A stretch of DNA of 64,000 nt from Protopterus annectens (lineage: Eukaryota > Chordata > Ceratodontiformes > Protopteridae): positions 185,519,342 through 185,583,341 of the forward strand of contig NC_056732.1 in the NCBI RefSeq assembly GCF_019279795.1. Direction: 5' to 3'. Position 1 is the first letter of the stretch, and the number at the start of each line of letters is the position of its first letter. The position numbers were made by a program, and so were the translations under genes. Under the pieces are notes generated by a model. That model saw only the letters and a list, made by a program, of their open reading frames with translations. It was not told the origin of the DNA and made no database searches. Positions 45,920-58,744 of the stretch are shown here, piece by piece.

Positions 45920-47560
45920 AATCTGTACGAACAACATTTTTGGGTGGGTGGTATCATGTGTCATGGACAATCTTTGCAGTATGCTTATTTTCTTTGTTTA
46001 TAACCTGTGAGTTAAAGGTATGTCTAAGCAGCATGTTTTAATATGTATACTTGTTTTAGACATCATTATCACATCTTGAACTAAAGACCACATTACTTTG
46101 TCCAAGTAGCTCATTATGTTAATCCTTCACCTTTGGGAATGAAGGTGTCAAGGGCAGTGGAATTAGGACCCTATCTCACCTGTGTATGGTAACAGTGATG
46201 TTGACTTGGGAGATGTGCTTGTTAATTCATGTATATTAGGCATAACTTAATCAGAGGACAAGTAAACATCAACTGTATGTCTTCACTGTATTTGGATTTC
46301 TCTCTTCCCAGCCTCTTTGCCACTACCCTTTCAATTACATTATTGTTTGTTTTTTCCATTTATTTTACTATTACATGCAGCAGTGTCACAACCTGCACAC
46401 ATTCTTCCAGCAAGGCCTGTCACTCCCCCACAGGTGGCAGCTGCAGCACCACCACCATGACCACCACCACCACAGAAGCATCCAGCACATCCGTGTCCCA
46501 CTTTGACACAGTCACCTTCACAACTTCTGCCTCCTGCATCACCCACGACAGGTAACCCTGCACTGTATGCTAGGACTGCTGTACATACTTGCAGCAGAGC
46601 TAGTGCAGGTGATTCCTTTGCCACCCATTGGCAGATGGCAGACATTGATGGGACATTATTAACAGGAGGTTGAATGTCTGAATTGGTCAGATGGAGGACA
46701 TTCTCCAGCAACTTATTCAATCATATTTCTTTCCAAAATCTGAGACAAGACCCACTGGTCATGGTACCCAGGGTGGTGAGCAATATTCTGCTGAGTTATA
46801 TCTAGCAGGGACAGTAGCTGCAGAAATGCCATCCCATCCCCCATCCTGGTGTTCACCTCACTTTTGTGTCCATGCACACTACTGTTTGCTGTTCAAACCT
46901 CCCCTCAAGTTTGTCTTCCCCTGTTTGTCTGACATCTCCCCCACTATTGTGTTCCCTCCTCCTTCACTGTGTTGTCACACCCACTGACAGTTCTCAGTCA
47001 AATCTGTCTTCCTCTGCTACCTACCCTAACCTTCTTACCTTCCTCTTATGTCCTTTACTTACTTCTCTGACTTACCTTTTCTTTATGCATGAAAAATGGG
47101 CACCTATCACAGAAAAATATGTACCCCTCTTCTCACCTGCATTCTATTTTTTCCTAAGCTACTCACCTTCTGTTCTACCTTCTGCTTACTTCCCCTTTTC
47201 ATCACCTTTTTATATTCCCATCTTTAAGCTTTAATCTTGTCAAAAATACATAAACAGACCTCCCACATGCCCATCTAGGGTTTTCAAATCATTTATCGTT
47301 TTGTAATTGCACTTTGCAATTTGGGGTGCAAAGAGCACTGTCAGTGCCCATGTACAACTAGCAGTGCTATCATATAGCAAGCAGCTAGGCTTCCATGTTC
47401 CATATGTCCATCTGCTAAGTACAACCTCTATCATGCACTGTGTTTATTGGCCTCAGATGGCACCAGCCACACATATGAGTTTACAGCAATTGTGTGACAG
47501 TAGGTATATAAAACATAGGGTACAGTTGTTAGGATGCAGGAATTTCCCTTGCACAGTATT
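45920..47560. other. No gene recognised; pyrimidine-rich stretch
   Basis: 46380-46560 is CAC/ACC-rich, and 46830-47240 is C/T-rich with several open but low-complexity frames. No motif of a known family was seen. Confidence 0.35.
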
Positions 47561-47602
47561 ATTTTGATGACTATCTTGATCTGAAAAATCAGTGGTTTTG
47601 TT

Positions 47603-47668
47603 TATCCTTATAGGTCCATGGGTTCATTGGGGAGGGTTGGCATAAAAGCTAAGGTTTGGTATATAAGC
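47603..47668 (+). mobile_element. SINE head fragment (CR1-tailed SINE family)
   Basis: TTTATCCTTATAGGTCCATG and GGGAGGGTTGGCATAAAAGC match the start of the SINE at 52475 (TTTATCCTTATAGGTTCATA and GGGGTTGGTATAATAG). The body and tail are missing. Confidence 0.4.
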
Positions 47669-47669
47669 T

Positions 47670-49073
47670 GATGTTTGAGTAAAGCTGATTGCATTTTTTA
47701 GAACTGGACAGTTGTCTGGTTTATAGAGAGGTTGTGTGTTGTGACTAGATGAGAGAGGGAATATGCAAATCTGTCTATTTTCATAGCATTGTTCTAATTT
47801 GTTCTGTTGGGTGAGTTGTAGATTATTATTGCAGAGGCGTAGAGGATATTAGGGAACAGACAGGTAGTGGCAATGGTTCTTCTAAATGAGTCATTGAGGA
47901 GATATTTAGCCCTGTACAAGCTACCTAGTTTTTGATGTTTTTTTTTTATTTATGTCTTGTATGGGGTAAACAAATTAAGTTGGCCATCAATAATTACACC
48001 AAGTATCTTGCTGTGAGTGACCTTTTCAATGATGGTACTGTTGACTGTTATGTTAAATGAGGTTTTCTGATGGGAGAGCTGTTTCTGAGGAAAAATAATA
48101 TTAGTTTTTTCTTTTTAAGATTTAAGAAGAGCTGAAAGTTTTCTAGCCAGTTTTCTATAGCTGGAAAAGACTCCTGAGTATGGTGTTGAAGATCAACTAG
48201 ATTCATGGATGAGCAGATGAGAGTAGAGCCATTGTTTTTTGGATAATGGTATCCTGTTGTAAGGAAGAATGGAGGTCATTAATGAATGTGTTAAAGAGGA
48301 GATAACACAGTATTAGTCCTTGTGGGATTAACTGATGTGGACAAGAAAAGAGAAAAATGTAGATTTCAGTTTCAGAGTATTGAATAGGTAAATGCACAAT
48401 GATTCAAGGGATGTGTTGCTACATTGAAAAGTGGAGCGTTTGTTCACTAATTTCTGTTGAGAGATTATCGGATGATTGGAGAGGTCAAGAAAAAAGTGAG
48501 GAGATGAGTTTGTCAACATTTCTTTGAGTATTAATGTTGCTAACAAAACTCACAAAGGAAATTGTTGTGCTGTGGTGTGGATGGCAGCCATGTAGAGTTG
48601 GAGAAAGTATTTAATTTTCAGTGAGATGTTTAAGAAGGATGTTTCAAGAATTTTGGACAAAGGGGATAACATATCATTTTCTCTGTAGATGGAGATGTCC
48701 CTAGAGTTCCTTCCCCTATGTAAAGATATAATATCTAATTAGTATATACTATTGATTAGTATGGAGAAGATATAAGCTACTGCATCAGCTGCGACTTTCA
48801 GGTATTTGGATAGAAGGGTATCTGGTGCTAACGTGGTAGGTTCTTTATGTAGCTAGTATGGACGGATTGTATGATTGAGTTATGTGATTGGAGAGGAATA
48901 AGTGGGTAAGAGTTATTGCTATCTTTGATTAATGAGGTTGCTGACTGTATGAAGTACTGGTCGAATTGGAAGGGTAGACTATCAGTTTAATTAGAAGTCA
49001 GTAGGTCATTTTGAATCCATTGCCCAGGGTTGAGAATATTTTTATGAGGTCTAGAATGATTTAGGATTATTTT
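47670..49073 (-). mobile_element. L2-like LINE, decayed (copy E)
   Basis: RT remnants on the minus strand: QLIPQGLILCYLLFNTFIND (about 48335-48280), the GVPQGxxLGPLLFxxxIND box of the family, and downstream a KTLL-type C-terminal region. Upstream pieces lie near 48700-48900. It is heavily decayed. A diverged 40-base repeat lies at its two sides (47566-47605 and 49074-49116). Confidence 0.6.
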
Positions 49074-49104
49074 AATGATTGTCTCAATCTGAAAAAAAAA
49101 TAGT

Positions 49105-52100
49105 GGTTTTATTTATTTTATTTTATTTATTTATTTTACATTTGTTTACTGGGAATGTTCGACTGGGCATGGCCCATTTTCAGTGGAGGTCTGGAAAGAA
49201 CATTTTTATACAATGGTAAAAAAACATGACAAGATCATTTTAACAACTTCTGTATGACAACAATTGGATATAAATTGGCTGAGTTTTGTATGGAGTTGTT
49301 CAGAGGAAGTTATTGTTACACATGATATACATTACAGTAGAATGTTAACTATTAGCTATAAATGCCTATTTACAATTAAAGGCAGGAATGACATTACAAT
49401 CATTTTATGTTTAGTTAAGTTAGAATAGAGTTGAGGTAAAGTAGAGGTGAGCAGGTAGAACAGAGAAGAGAAAATGAGACTGCATGACCAAAGTAAAGGA
49501 AGAGAGGAGCTTTGATGTGAAATCGTTATTTAGAAATAAAGAAGAGATAGGCACTAGATGTGTGGAAGGGTGGTAATATATGTATGCCAGTTATTTTGAG
49601 AATGAGAACAAGATCATTGCTAGCCTGGAGTATTACATGAGGATAGCCAGGAGTCTGATAAATAATGTTTGAGATGTTTTTTTAAATTGGGTTAAGTTGC
49701 TAGTGGTTCTAATAGCGAAAGGAAATGTATTCCAGATTTTTGGCACATGGCTTGAATATAGAGAGTCCCCAGCAGTGCTGGTAGATTTGGTAATTTGTAA
49801 TAATGATTTATTTGTTGATCAAAGCATACATTTGATGGAATATGGTTGAAGTGTATTTAGGAAAGCAGGGATTTTATCTGGGTGGTTGAGTAGTTTATGA
49901 GCCGTGGCTAACTGGTTATAAGTCAGGAGATGTGGGAGTTTTAGCCAGGATAGTTTTTAGGGGAAGGCAGTGGTATGTCCTCTGTGAAGCATGTTTCTAG
50001 TTTGTCTAGATCTGCCTTTTTCAGGTTGGTAAGAATGGGAGAGGCATAGAGGAGAGCTGATATGAAATCTGTTCTGGCTATGGCTAGTCTACAACTGTCT
50101 GTTGGAAATGATTTATTTCTGTATTAGAGTCCCCATTCTTTTATGCACTTTCTTAACTGTTTGTGATATATGTAAATCAAATCTGAGTTTCTTGTCTATT
50201 AGAACTCCTAGTAGTTTTGTTTTTGGTTCTGGGGTTATTATAGAAGTGGTGTAGAATATGGGTGGGGGGGGTCTGTGGTTCTCGTAGGATGAAAGATCAT
50301 GAGTTTGGTTTTGTTGGGATTAGATATGAGCTGTGAGTTTGCCACAATGATTCAATTTCAATGAAGGATTTTTGAGTTATGTGTTGCAGTTGGGTGGTAG
50401 ATGCTGCACATATAAGTGTGGAGTCGTTAGCATAGTGAATGGTTGAAGCTAGTGGGCAGACAGTACTAGGTCATTAGTAAAGATGCTGAAATGAAGGGGG
50501 CCAAGTATGGAGCCTTGTGGGAAACCAACTGTGACTGGGTGTAGAGAGAAAAGGTCTTGTAGCACCTTACTGCTTGCTGACGGTTTGTTAGATAACTTTG
50601 CAAGCAGGTGAAAGTAGAAAGGCTAAGGTTAAGGTTAGTGAGCACAGTCAATAACTTGCACTGGAAGACTGTGTCAAAGGCTTTGGACATATTGAGAAAT
50701 ACTGCTGAAACTATTTTTCCTTCACTTCTGTAATGGTTTATGGTGTTGGTAACGCTGAGATGTGCAGTAGTGGTGCTATGATAGGGTCTGAAACCATGCT
50801 TGGATTTGGCTAATTGGTTATTGTTTGTAAGTTAATGGAGAAGTTGAGAATGAATGCATCTTTCTAAAAGTTTTGATAGAGGGGTAGGATGGCATTAAGT
50901 CTATAAGTTCAGTGGACTGTCTGCTGTTGCGTTGTGGGATTATGTGTGATATTTTCCAGATTGATGAGACATATTGTTCTGCAAAAGACTGGTTAATCAG
51001 TATTGACTGGGGTAGGATATTCATTCAGCTATTTTTAGAAATTCAGTTGACAGGTTATAAGTAGCGGTAGTGGCAGGCTTTATTTTTTTATAAGTTTTTC
51101 TATGGTTTTGGTAGAGATGGGTTGGAATGAGAAAGCGTTATTATTATTAGATGGCTTGGGTAGGAACTCTTGAGAGCATTGGTTGTTTTTGGTTAGGGAT
51201 AGAATACTTTCGGTAAAGTATTTATTGAAGTTTTCAGCTATGGTCTCTGAACTGTTTGTTAGAGGGAGTTGTGGTATGCTCAGGGTAGAGAATTTGTTTG
51301 ATTGTGCTCCAAAATTTTTCTGGGTTTTATTGATGTTTTTGTTGAATATTAGTGCAATAATTTTGTTTGTCTAGTTTGATTTGGTGTTTGTCTTTATTCC
51401 TAATTTGTTGGTATGTTAAACAGTTCTGTTGAGTTTTGTTGGTTTACCATAAGGCCCATGCCTTGTTTCTTAGTTTTAGAAGGATTTTTGTTTCTTTAGT
51501 CAGCCATGGACTATAATTAGCTTTTGCTCGGACTGTTCTTGGGTGTGGGGCATGCTATTAAGTATTTTAAGGAAAGTACTGTTACACTGTTCTACAGCAG
51601 TATCTAGGGGCAAAGCCTTGACTGGTGTCCAATTGTATTTTTTAGAGTGCTTATTAGTTCTTTGGGATTAAATTTTTTCTTGTTTCAGATTTGAAGAATG
51701 ATAATATTTTTAATAGAGTTGACATTTTGTCTAAATAGGAAGGTAAGTAGTTGCTGAGTCTGTCTGGTAGATAGCCAGCTTTTTGACAGAGGGAGGGTTT
51801 GTTTGTTAGTGACCAGTCTAGAATATAATGCCTCTACATGGTTTTATACATTCTGGTAGGACTTTGGATGATTTGTGTAATGTTATAGAGGTCGATGTAG
51901 TTGCTGGGATTTTGTGAGTTATTGGTTGACCAGTCTTAATTGAAGTCACCCTTGATGATGGTTTCATGACTAATGTCATTTGAAATACACTAGAGTATCT
52001 GTTCAATAGTGGATACATTTTTGCCAGGTGGAATATATATGGCTACAATGGCAATATACTTGTTAGGGTTAATTTGTAGTTTGGTCAATAGTATTTTGGC

Positions 52101-52420
52101 ATCACTGGATGTAGTTATTTGGATATTTAATTGTTGTAGACTGAGATTATTTTTGGTTAGAATGGCTAGACCTCCTCCCCTTTTTACCTTTCTATCTGCC
52201 CATATTATATTATATATTATCATGGGGGTGGGCAATTTCATTATCTGTAATACGTGGCTTCAGCCAAGTCTCAGTTAAAATGGCTGTATCTGTGGAATAC
52301 AGGGAGAGGGAGGCATAAAGTCGATGATTCTTGTTAACAATACTTTTGAGATTTATGTTCAGAAATAGCAAGTCACTTTCTTTGCACGGTAGGTTAAATA
52401 TATTTTGGATTTAATGGAGG
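49105..52420 (-). mobile_element. L2-like LINE, decayed (copy D)
   Basis: The 3' tip with the AAAT tail is at 49105-49140, followed by CCATTTTCAGTGGAGG (reverse of the family block). RT parts: MSKAFDTVFQCKLLTVLTNL (50690-50630) and IWKISHIIPQRNSRQ (about 50970). Endonuclease: RGGGLAILTK, VAIYIPPGKNVSTIEQIL (52241-51990). The order agrees with copies B and C. Many stops and frame changes. Confidence 0.75.
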
Positions 52421-52474
52421 GTTGAGGGAGAGTAGATAGGACCTGGGTATGGGATGTATGGGATTTATCCTTAT

Positions 52475-52616
52475 AGGTTCATAGGGTAGGGGTTGGTATA
52501 ATAGTTGTGGTTTTTACCTCACAGATAAAGGGTACAAAATTTGATACTGATTTCTGGTTGTTGGCTAGGCTTGTAAGAGTCTGCATTCTGCTAGCCTAGT
52601 ATTTACCTATGAACTT
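52475..52616 (+). mobile_element. tRNA-headed SINE with CR1-type tail, copy 2
   Basis: An A-box-like GGTTGGTATAATAGTTGTGG, then CCTCACAGATAAAGGGTACA, and a B-box-like AAATTTGATACTGA. The tail is TTGGCTAGGCTTGTAAGAGT, then CTAGCCTAGTATTTACCTAT and GAAC. It is colinear with the minus-strand copy at 7768-7611. Confidence 0.6.
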
Positions 52617-52639
52617 TGCCAGCTATACCAGTGGATGAT

Positions 52640-53325
52640 AGATTAGACCACAAAAATTGTGTCCTGAGGAGTTATTGTTGACTCTCTTACTTTTTCATTC
52701 TTAAGTGTGTGACATTCAGCTGCTGTGTGTTTCCCTGCAACCTTTTATCTCAGTACAGCTGTATCCCAGAATATAAATAAAGTAGTTTGCACACCACAGT
52801 TAAGGAAGGCATTGGATTCAAGTACTGTAGAGGTTGCATATAGGTACATCATTGTTCAGTAAGATGGCTGTTGACATTTGCATTACAGTACAGGTAAAGT
52901 GGTCAGAGACTGTTGATGTTGTGTCAACATTAGGTTGATATATTTGTACTTTTCTCTGCCCTACCCATGACTTGTTGTTTTATCTATAGTTAACTTTTAT
53001 ATCTGTCTGTCTAATGTCCCCTTGTCTGTTGTCTTCCAAATCCTTGATTGCATCCCCACTTCTCTTCACAGTCTTGTTTATGTTATATGTTTGTTTGTGG
53101 GGCCCTACTACTACTTCTACCCTTCAAGCTTCATATTAATTCTATTACCGCCTTCCAGAAGTTATCTTCTCTGCATGTGTGAATCACTGAGACATAACAT
53201 AGATCAGAACATGTATCAGAACTCTGTGAGGTTTCACATAGCTCCTTTCTCTAATTGTAAAAGTGCATGTGTGATCGCACTAAGAGCCATAAAGGCTCCT
53301 GCTCAACAGACAAGACTTACTGCTG
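52640..53325. other. No feature recognised
   Basis: Unassigned sequence between a SINE and a minisatellite. Confidence 0.4.
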
Positions 53326-53330
53326 CTTGT

Positions 53331-53672
53331 ATGCCCCTGTGGCTGCACCTTTCTACTGTCCCTATGCCACTGTGCTGTACCTTGCTACTACCCTAGACCC
53401 CTGTGGCTGCACCTTACTACTACCCTATGCCCCTATAACTGCACCTTACTACTACCCTATGCTCCTGTGGCTGCACCTTACTACTACCCTATGCCCATGT
53501 GGCTGCACCTTACTACTGCCCCTATGCCTCTGAGGCTGCATCTTACTACTGCCTCTATTCCCTGTGGCTGCACCTTACTACTACCATATTCCTATGTGGC
53601 TGCAGCTTATTACTACCTCGTGCCTGTGTGGCTGCACCTTACTACTACCCCATGCCCATGTGGCTGCAGCAT
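53331..53672. repeat. 32-bp minisatellite (~10-11 units)
   Basis: The unit is about 32 bases, with the core TGTGGCTGCACCTTACTACT followed by ACCCTATGCCCC. Later units diverge (TGCAGCTTATTACTACC). Because 32 is not a multiple of three, all three frames read related Cys/Leu/Tyr-rich peptides. I infer no gene. Confidence 0.95.
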
Positions 53673-53689
53673 GCTTCTTCACAGTTTTT

Positions 53690-54275
53690 ATGCAGTCCGT
53701 GGTGTGGCTGCAGCTGGAATATTTACTGAGCTGCTTTTCACACATGCTTGCCTGGCTGAACTACTTGTTAATACCGGGGCTCAATGCTCTTGCACATTAA
53801 ACACAGGGAGACTGGGCACAACACAGTGCCAGCTGTAGTGCATCTGAATCCCAAGTTAACAGTACTGTTTTTGCCTGAAAGAGTTAAAGCTGAAATAAAC
53901 TAGTAAAAGTGTCTCAAGTAAGAGTTATGATGAAAGTAATTCAAAGTATATTACTTAGATATTTATGGAAAGACATTTAAAAATATATTCTACAAATGAT
54001 AGGTATGAATGGTTTGGTTATAACCCGGAATTATGAAATTAGGGAGGAAAGTGGGAAATTTTATTCAAAGATATATACAAGCAAAAAACAGTTATCCCAC
54101 CGTAAATGTGTCTCTCTGTAGACTGTCAATCTCAGCAGTGCTTATAAGAAGTAATAAAGCTACAGAAGTACAAATGGTTATCTGTTCTCTGAAATCTAAT
54201 GGGTACGTAAAGATGATGGTTTGCCAGCAGATGTCTGGTATGATAATACTGTAATAGTGGAAACCTTTTGTTCGA
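53690..54275. other. No feature recognised
   Basis: Unassigned AT-rich sequence. Confidence 0.4.
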
Positions 54276-54279
54276 CAAT

Positions 54280-54800
54280 GTGAAGAAACTCATAAATTCA
54301 CTCATCTGTGTCTAACATTTCCAAAATTTAAAGGAGACCCATTGTATCTTGGGAATTTTAGACTAGTCCCCTTATCAGAGTAGATACTAAAGTTCTTGCC
54401 AAATTATTGCTAAAAAGACTGAATAAAGTGCTTTAAAATATAATTAATTTAGATCAAATGGCTTTGCAAATGGGTTTCAAGTGATAAATAACTGGTCAGC
54501 TTTGGCCTTCTTTACACAAACATATGAGCAGGCAGGAGAAATGACTGGAAATATTCTTTTTGATGTTAAAAATAAATGATTCTTTAGAATGGTAGTATAT
54601 GTTTCCAGGCAGGGACTTTGGAGAAATGTGCAAGTGGTTGAAAGCTCATTACTAAAGAATAGTTTTTAGTCAAAGGATGAGTCTCTGGGAAAAGAAGTAT
54701 ATACAGGTGCAGCAGACACAGACTATGGAGCATCCATTATCCTCTGAGTTGCTTACAGTAGAGATGGAGGAACTAACTGCGTGGTTCCAATATCTTTAAA
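54280..54800 (+). pseudogene. L1/Tx1-like RT remnant
   Basis: Shifting between frames, the plus strand reads GDPLYLGNFRLVPLSE, then VDTKVLAKLLLKRLNKVL and NIINLDQMA, close to the L1/Tx1 order NYRPISLLNxDYKILAKxLAxRLKKVL...PDQTGF. Next come NNWSALAFFTQTYEQAGE and NILFDVKNK (family ILxLDxEKAFDR). The catalytic Asp box was not found. Old and dead. Confidence 0.5.
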
Positions 54801-54899
54801 TGACTAAATCAAGAAAAAGGCACTGGGACTTGTTACTGTCTGCAGAAAACTATTTTGATGGGGGATAATTGATGACCTTGTTGAACCTATATTAATCAT

Positions 54900-56550
54900 C
54901 TTTAGACAATTGTGGGAATGTTCTTGACTGGAATGCAGTCAACTGAAAACTAGTCTTGTAAAATTAGGCAGTGGAAGATGAAATAGTCGTTGTAGTTCTA
55001 TAAACGCAACAGTTCTTCCAAAGTGTCCAACATTACAGGTAGGAAACAGACTGGAAATTTATACAAGATATCATTTTCAAAGTGTGAATGGTAAAGATCA
55101 ACACGTTTTTAGAAATAAGAGTGCCCAAATTTAGTAATTGTCTCAATTTTACAAATATCTCATTTCTTATTAATGTGAGCTGAATTGAACATATCCCCAC
55201 TTTGAGTTCTAAAGATTGCTTACAGTCACTTACTGCAGTTTATATTAAGATGACCGAATGACAAAACTTGATTCTGGTTAGCAGTTATAGTATCTTACTA
55301 GACCTGACTCTCCAATAACCCCATTTACCCTTGATTTTGGTAAGGTCTCTAACATCAGTCCCATATGCCACTTTACTGAGGTTTGCAGAACTTTTTTAAA
55401 GACCTCAATGCTTTAAAACTGCACTTTGATATTTGTGGTGCTATCTATCATTAACCCCATGATTTTTAGTTTGAGTTAGATGATCTTCTGAAGGTCCTAT
55501 CCACCAGACTCTGAACTATAATTCAATACACTCAACTCATAATGGATTATTTAAGGCTCACTTATAAAATATCATTAAAGGAAAATGCTGTCCAAAAACC
55601 AGAAAATGGCAATTTTTCCAACATATGTTGATATATTTTGTGGATCTATTATAGTTTAGTTTCTTATGCATACCCCAAAATAGACATCACTGGGATTGCT
55701 ATCCTGATGTGGTTTTATTTTTCAGTCTCATCTTGCAGTTTCCAGAATGTATTTTTTGACCCCTTAACATGGTACAGTTTTGACATAATAAATTATATTT
55801 TTTCATTTGGATAGTGCAATTTGTGTTGTGAATCACTGTACTTTACTAGTTCTTAGAATGCCTCTCTAAGCACTGAAAGTGTTCTGTTTTTAAGTTACTG
55901 GGCTACCTGTGAGATACTAAAAAATCATGCTGCACGTAAATCTCCCTGTAATACAAATCTGGTAAATAGCAGGGTATGGTTAAATATAAAAGGCTGTAGT
56001 TTTTGTCCCATTCCCACACTCTTACTAGATGTTAAAGGTTACCAGCAAGCCTGACAACTATACTTCTTTAGCTATGGCTGATTATAATTTCTTCAACTAG
56101 TTTGAAAAGCAATCAAACACTAAGTATTTTATCATGAACTGCAGTGACATGCACAAATGCAACACATCACAGATCAAATATTGGAGATCATCAGTGAATC
56201 ATTTTAAGATCTTCTGTATAAACTTTTTAGAAAAGACATTAACCTTTTCTGTTTATGTATTCAATAACACCTGACCTTACTGACCTCAGACACAGTCTTG
56301 TGATGTTTAAATTGTATAAATTTACATAATAACAAGTCAAAAATTGTTTATATAGGTTAATCAATACAATATATTAATAGAAGCCATTTTAGTTTTAACA
56401 AATCCGAAAATGTTAAGAAGACCCAAGGTAAAGCAATTGCCCACTGTGTGGAACAATAAGTGAATAATTTTAACACCAAGCAGAAACAGCAATAATAAAT
56501 CATGGAAGCATTGACTAGAGCCACCACTTTAAATGTAGCAGAAAATGAAG
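54900..56550. other. No feature recognised
   Basis: It may hold more of the L1/Tx1-like remnant, but no motif could be read with confidence. Confidence 0.35.
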
Positions 56551-56564
56551 TGAAGCTTTTCTGG

Positions 56565-56850
56565 TGGCATAGAGTAATGAAGCTCTGACTATAAAGCAGA
56601 TGGCCCAGGTTCAATTAGCAACCCGTACAAGTGGCAGGATGAATGGGGATGCCTATCTTGGGGGGAGGGGGGTGAACATGGTGTAAAAAACAGGTCACAT
56701 GATACATACAAATGGAGGTTGGGACTTGGAGTGATTGCCAATTTTGAGTATGTTAGATGGTCAAGGAAGTGGGGCTGTATTAAGATCCAGGGTGGAAACA
56801 GCTTTACAGGACATCCCTCACTACTTCACATTTGGGGGTAGGGTCTGGGA
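56565..56850 (+). mobile_element. Possible tRNA-headed SINE, third family, copy 1
   Basis: GGTGGCATAGAGTAATGAAG looks like an A box, and GGCCCAGGTTCAATTAGCAA holds a B-box-like GGTTCAATT about 45 bases on. GTGGCAGGATGAATGGGGAT follows. The stretch at 58200-58290 has the same order of words. Confidence 0.4.
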
Positions 56851-58184
56851 AAAGCCATATTCTGTAGTATGGCATATATGATGCTGCTGGCCAATAGTAC
56901 TGCTCTATATATCCAGTTCCCCTCCCAAACCTCTCCACAGCCAAGATGAGTCACTCTCTGGGATATGATACCAGGGGTCATTACGTTAAGAGCATAGCAG
57001 CAGAACTGGGCAGTTGATGATCTGCTCGAGGCACATCAGGAACTAAAACAAGAGAAAGAATTGCAATCATAAATTAAAAAAAAAAAAAAAAACTGAAGCA
57101 GTATAATTGGTTGCCTATATAGGGTGGTCAGTTCATTGCATTAACAGAGAGCAGTTTCAGCTAAGCATTGAGTCCCCCTAATTTACATTTATGTTTGACA
57201 CTATCCATGGTGGTCAATTATCCCTCAAAAAGACATTTATGCTATTTCTTTAAGAAAAAAATGTTGTGCAATGGAGAAATGTTAAGTATTCAAAGTATTA
57301 TTTTAGGTCCTGCTATCTCATGTGAAACTATTCTGGTCTCTACTTGGTTTAATTAAGTGATAAGATCTTTATTAACTAAAATAAAAAAGATATAGCATTT
57401 ATCTTTCACTCCCCAGACTAATTCCTCACTGATGACATATGTGAATACCACTTAACCAGATCCATTATAAGAGACCTCATCAGGGTATTTAGATGATAAT
57501 ATCTCAAAAAAATCAAATAAAGAAAAAGCTTTTTTTTTTCTTAACTCCTATTCCAGGAATGTGTGTCTGGCATGCAAGAGAGAGCTATGCAAGCTGAAGG
57601 CATGCGTATTTTGCCCTGTGCCACTTAGATAGGGTTCAAGCTGTGTATTATAATGAAAAGCTATGATTCAGCTGCTTAGTCCAGCTGTTACAATGGAGTA
57701 GATCGGTTATACAAAGGTTTCCAAGGCAGTAAAACTGAGTGTGTCTTAAGGGTAAGTTCTGTTCTAATACAGTTTAACTGACTCCACTGCTGTAGAGTAA
57801 TAAAGAATAAACTGTGATCAGATGACTAAGTTCATTTAGTAGGTCTAACACCTATCAGAACCGAAATGTGGAAGGAGACAAATGATGAGGGTTATCCTAC
57901 TCACCTCTATGTGAACAGAGGGATGGCAAGTATGTGCCTGACAATACTCTGCATTGTTGAATTTTTGGGGAAGAATGAAGATCGCATAGGGTGTGCTGTC
58001 TGAAAGGAAGGCAAGACCACTGATTATGTCATGCAGAGGCATACATATACAATGGGTAGACCAGTTGTTTCACTAAACCCTTGGATGCTTCTAGCATGCG
58101 TAGTGTGATGGTAGGGCTTATGCAAAACATCTGATCACTTAATGAGTAGATGATAGGTCCCACTTGTTTCCTTTAACCAGTTCC

Positions 58185-58440
58185 ATTGTGTAGAAGGATA
58201 TAGTGTAGCTATGGCCCAGGAGACACAGGTTTGATTAACAGCTCGTGCTTCAGAAGCACTGGCAGGGAATGAAGGGCATTACCATCTTCAGCAGAGAGCG
58301 TGTGCACTCATTGGTACATCATGGTTGATTTTTGGTGGAGACTGAAGACATATAACAGGCGCTTCCCTTAGTGGTGGCAAATGCAGTGACTGAGTCACTG
58401 GAGACTCAGGATGATAAGCCAGCATACCTCACTACATGTC
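58185..58440 (+). mobile_element. Possible tRNA-headed SINE, third family, copy 2
   Basis: TAGTGTAGCTATGGCCCAGG, ACAGGTTTGATTAACAGCTC and ACTGGCAGGGAATGAAGGGC match the copy at 56565 in order. No tail family was recognised. Confidence 0.4.
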
Positions 58441-58744
58441 CATTCCTAAACATTACAGGTACATATAAAAGGTGTGCGAAAAGTAGGGCATAATAAAAAA
58501 TCCTTCCTTGGCATCAATATGTTGCTGATCCATGATGTCTCAGTCTTCTCACTGTCCTTGAGTGATTCAGAGATCCAGAGTGGCTTGTCAGGTTCCATAG
58601 ATCTAGTGAATGAACAAATGCTTCTGGGAACAGCTGATGTCCAACTGTGTGGACTTGCCAAAAGAAATGTTTTTTTTTTTTATTTTAAATGGAAATACAA
58701 TAAGTCTTGCCTCAGAGAATGAAAGGACTTTAGGGCTTCCACAC

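Noticed and set aside
46340..46720. Gly/Cys/Ala-rich 126-codon frame
   Set aside because: Low complexity caused by CAC/ACC-rich sequence on the other strand; no family signature.
53022..53838. Overlapping Cys/Leu/Tyr-rich frames
   Set aside because: They come from the 32-bp minisatellite read in several frames; no start context, splice pattern or known domain.
56357..56614. 85-codon hydrophobic minus-strand frame
   Set aside because: AT-driven Leu/Phe/Tyr content, no motif, and it overlaps a SINE-like head.
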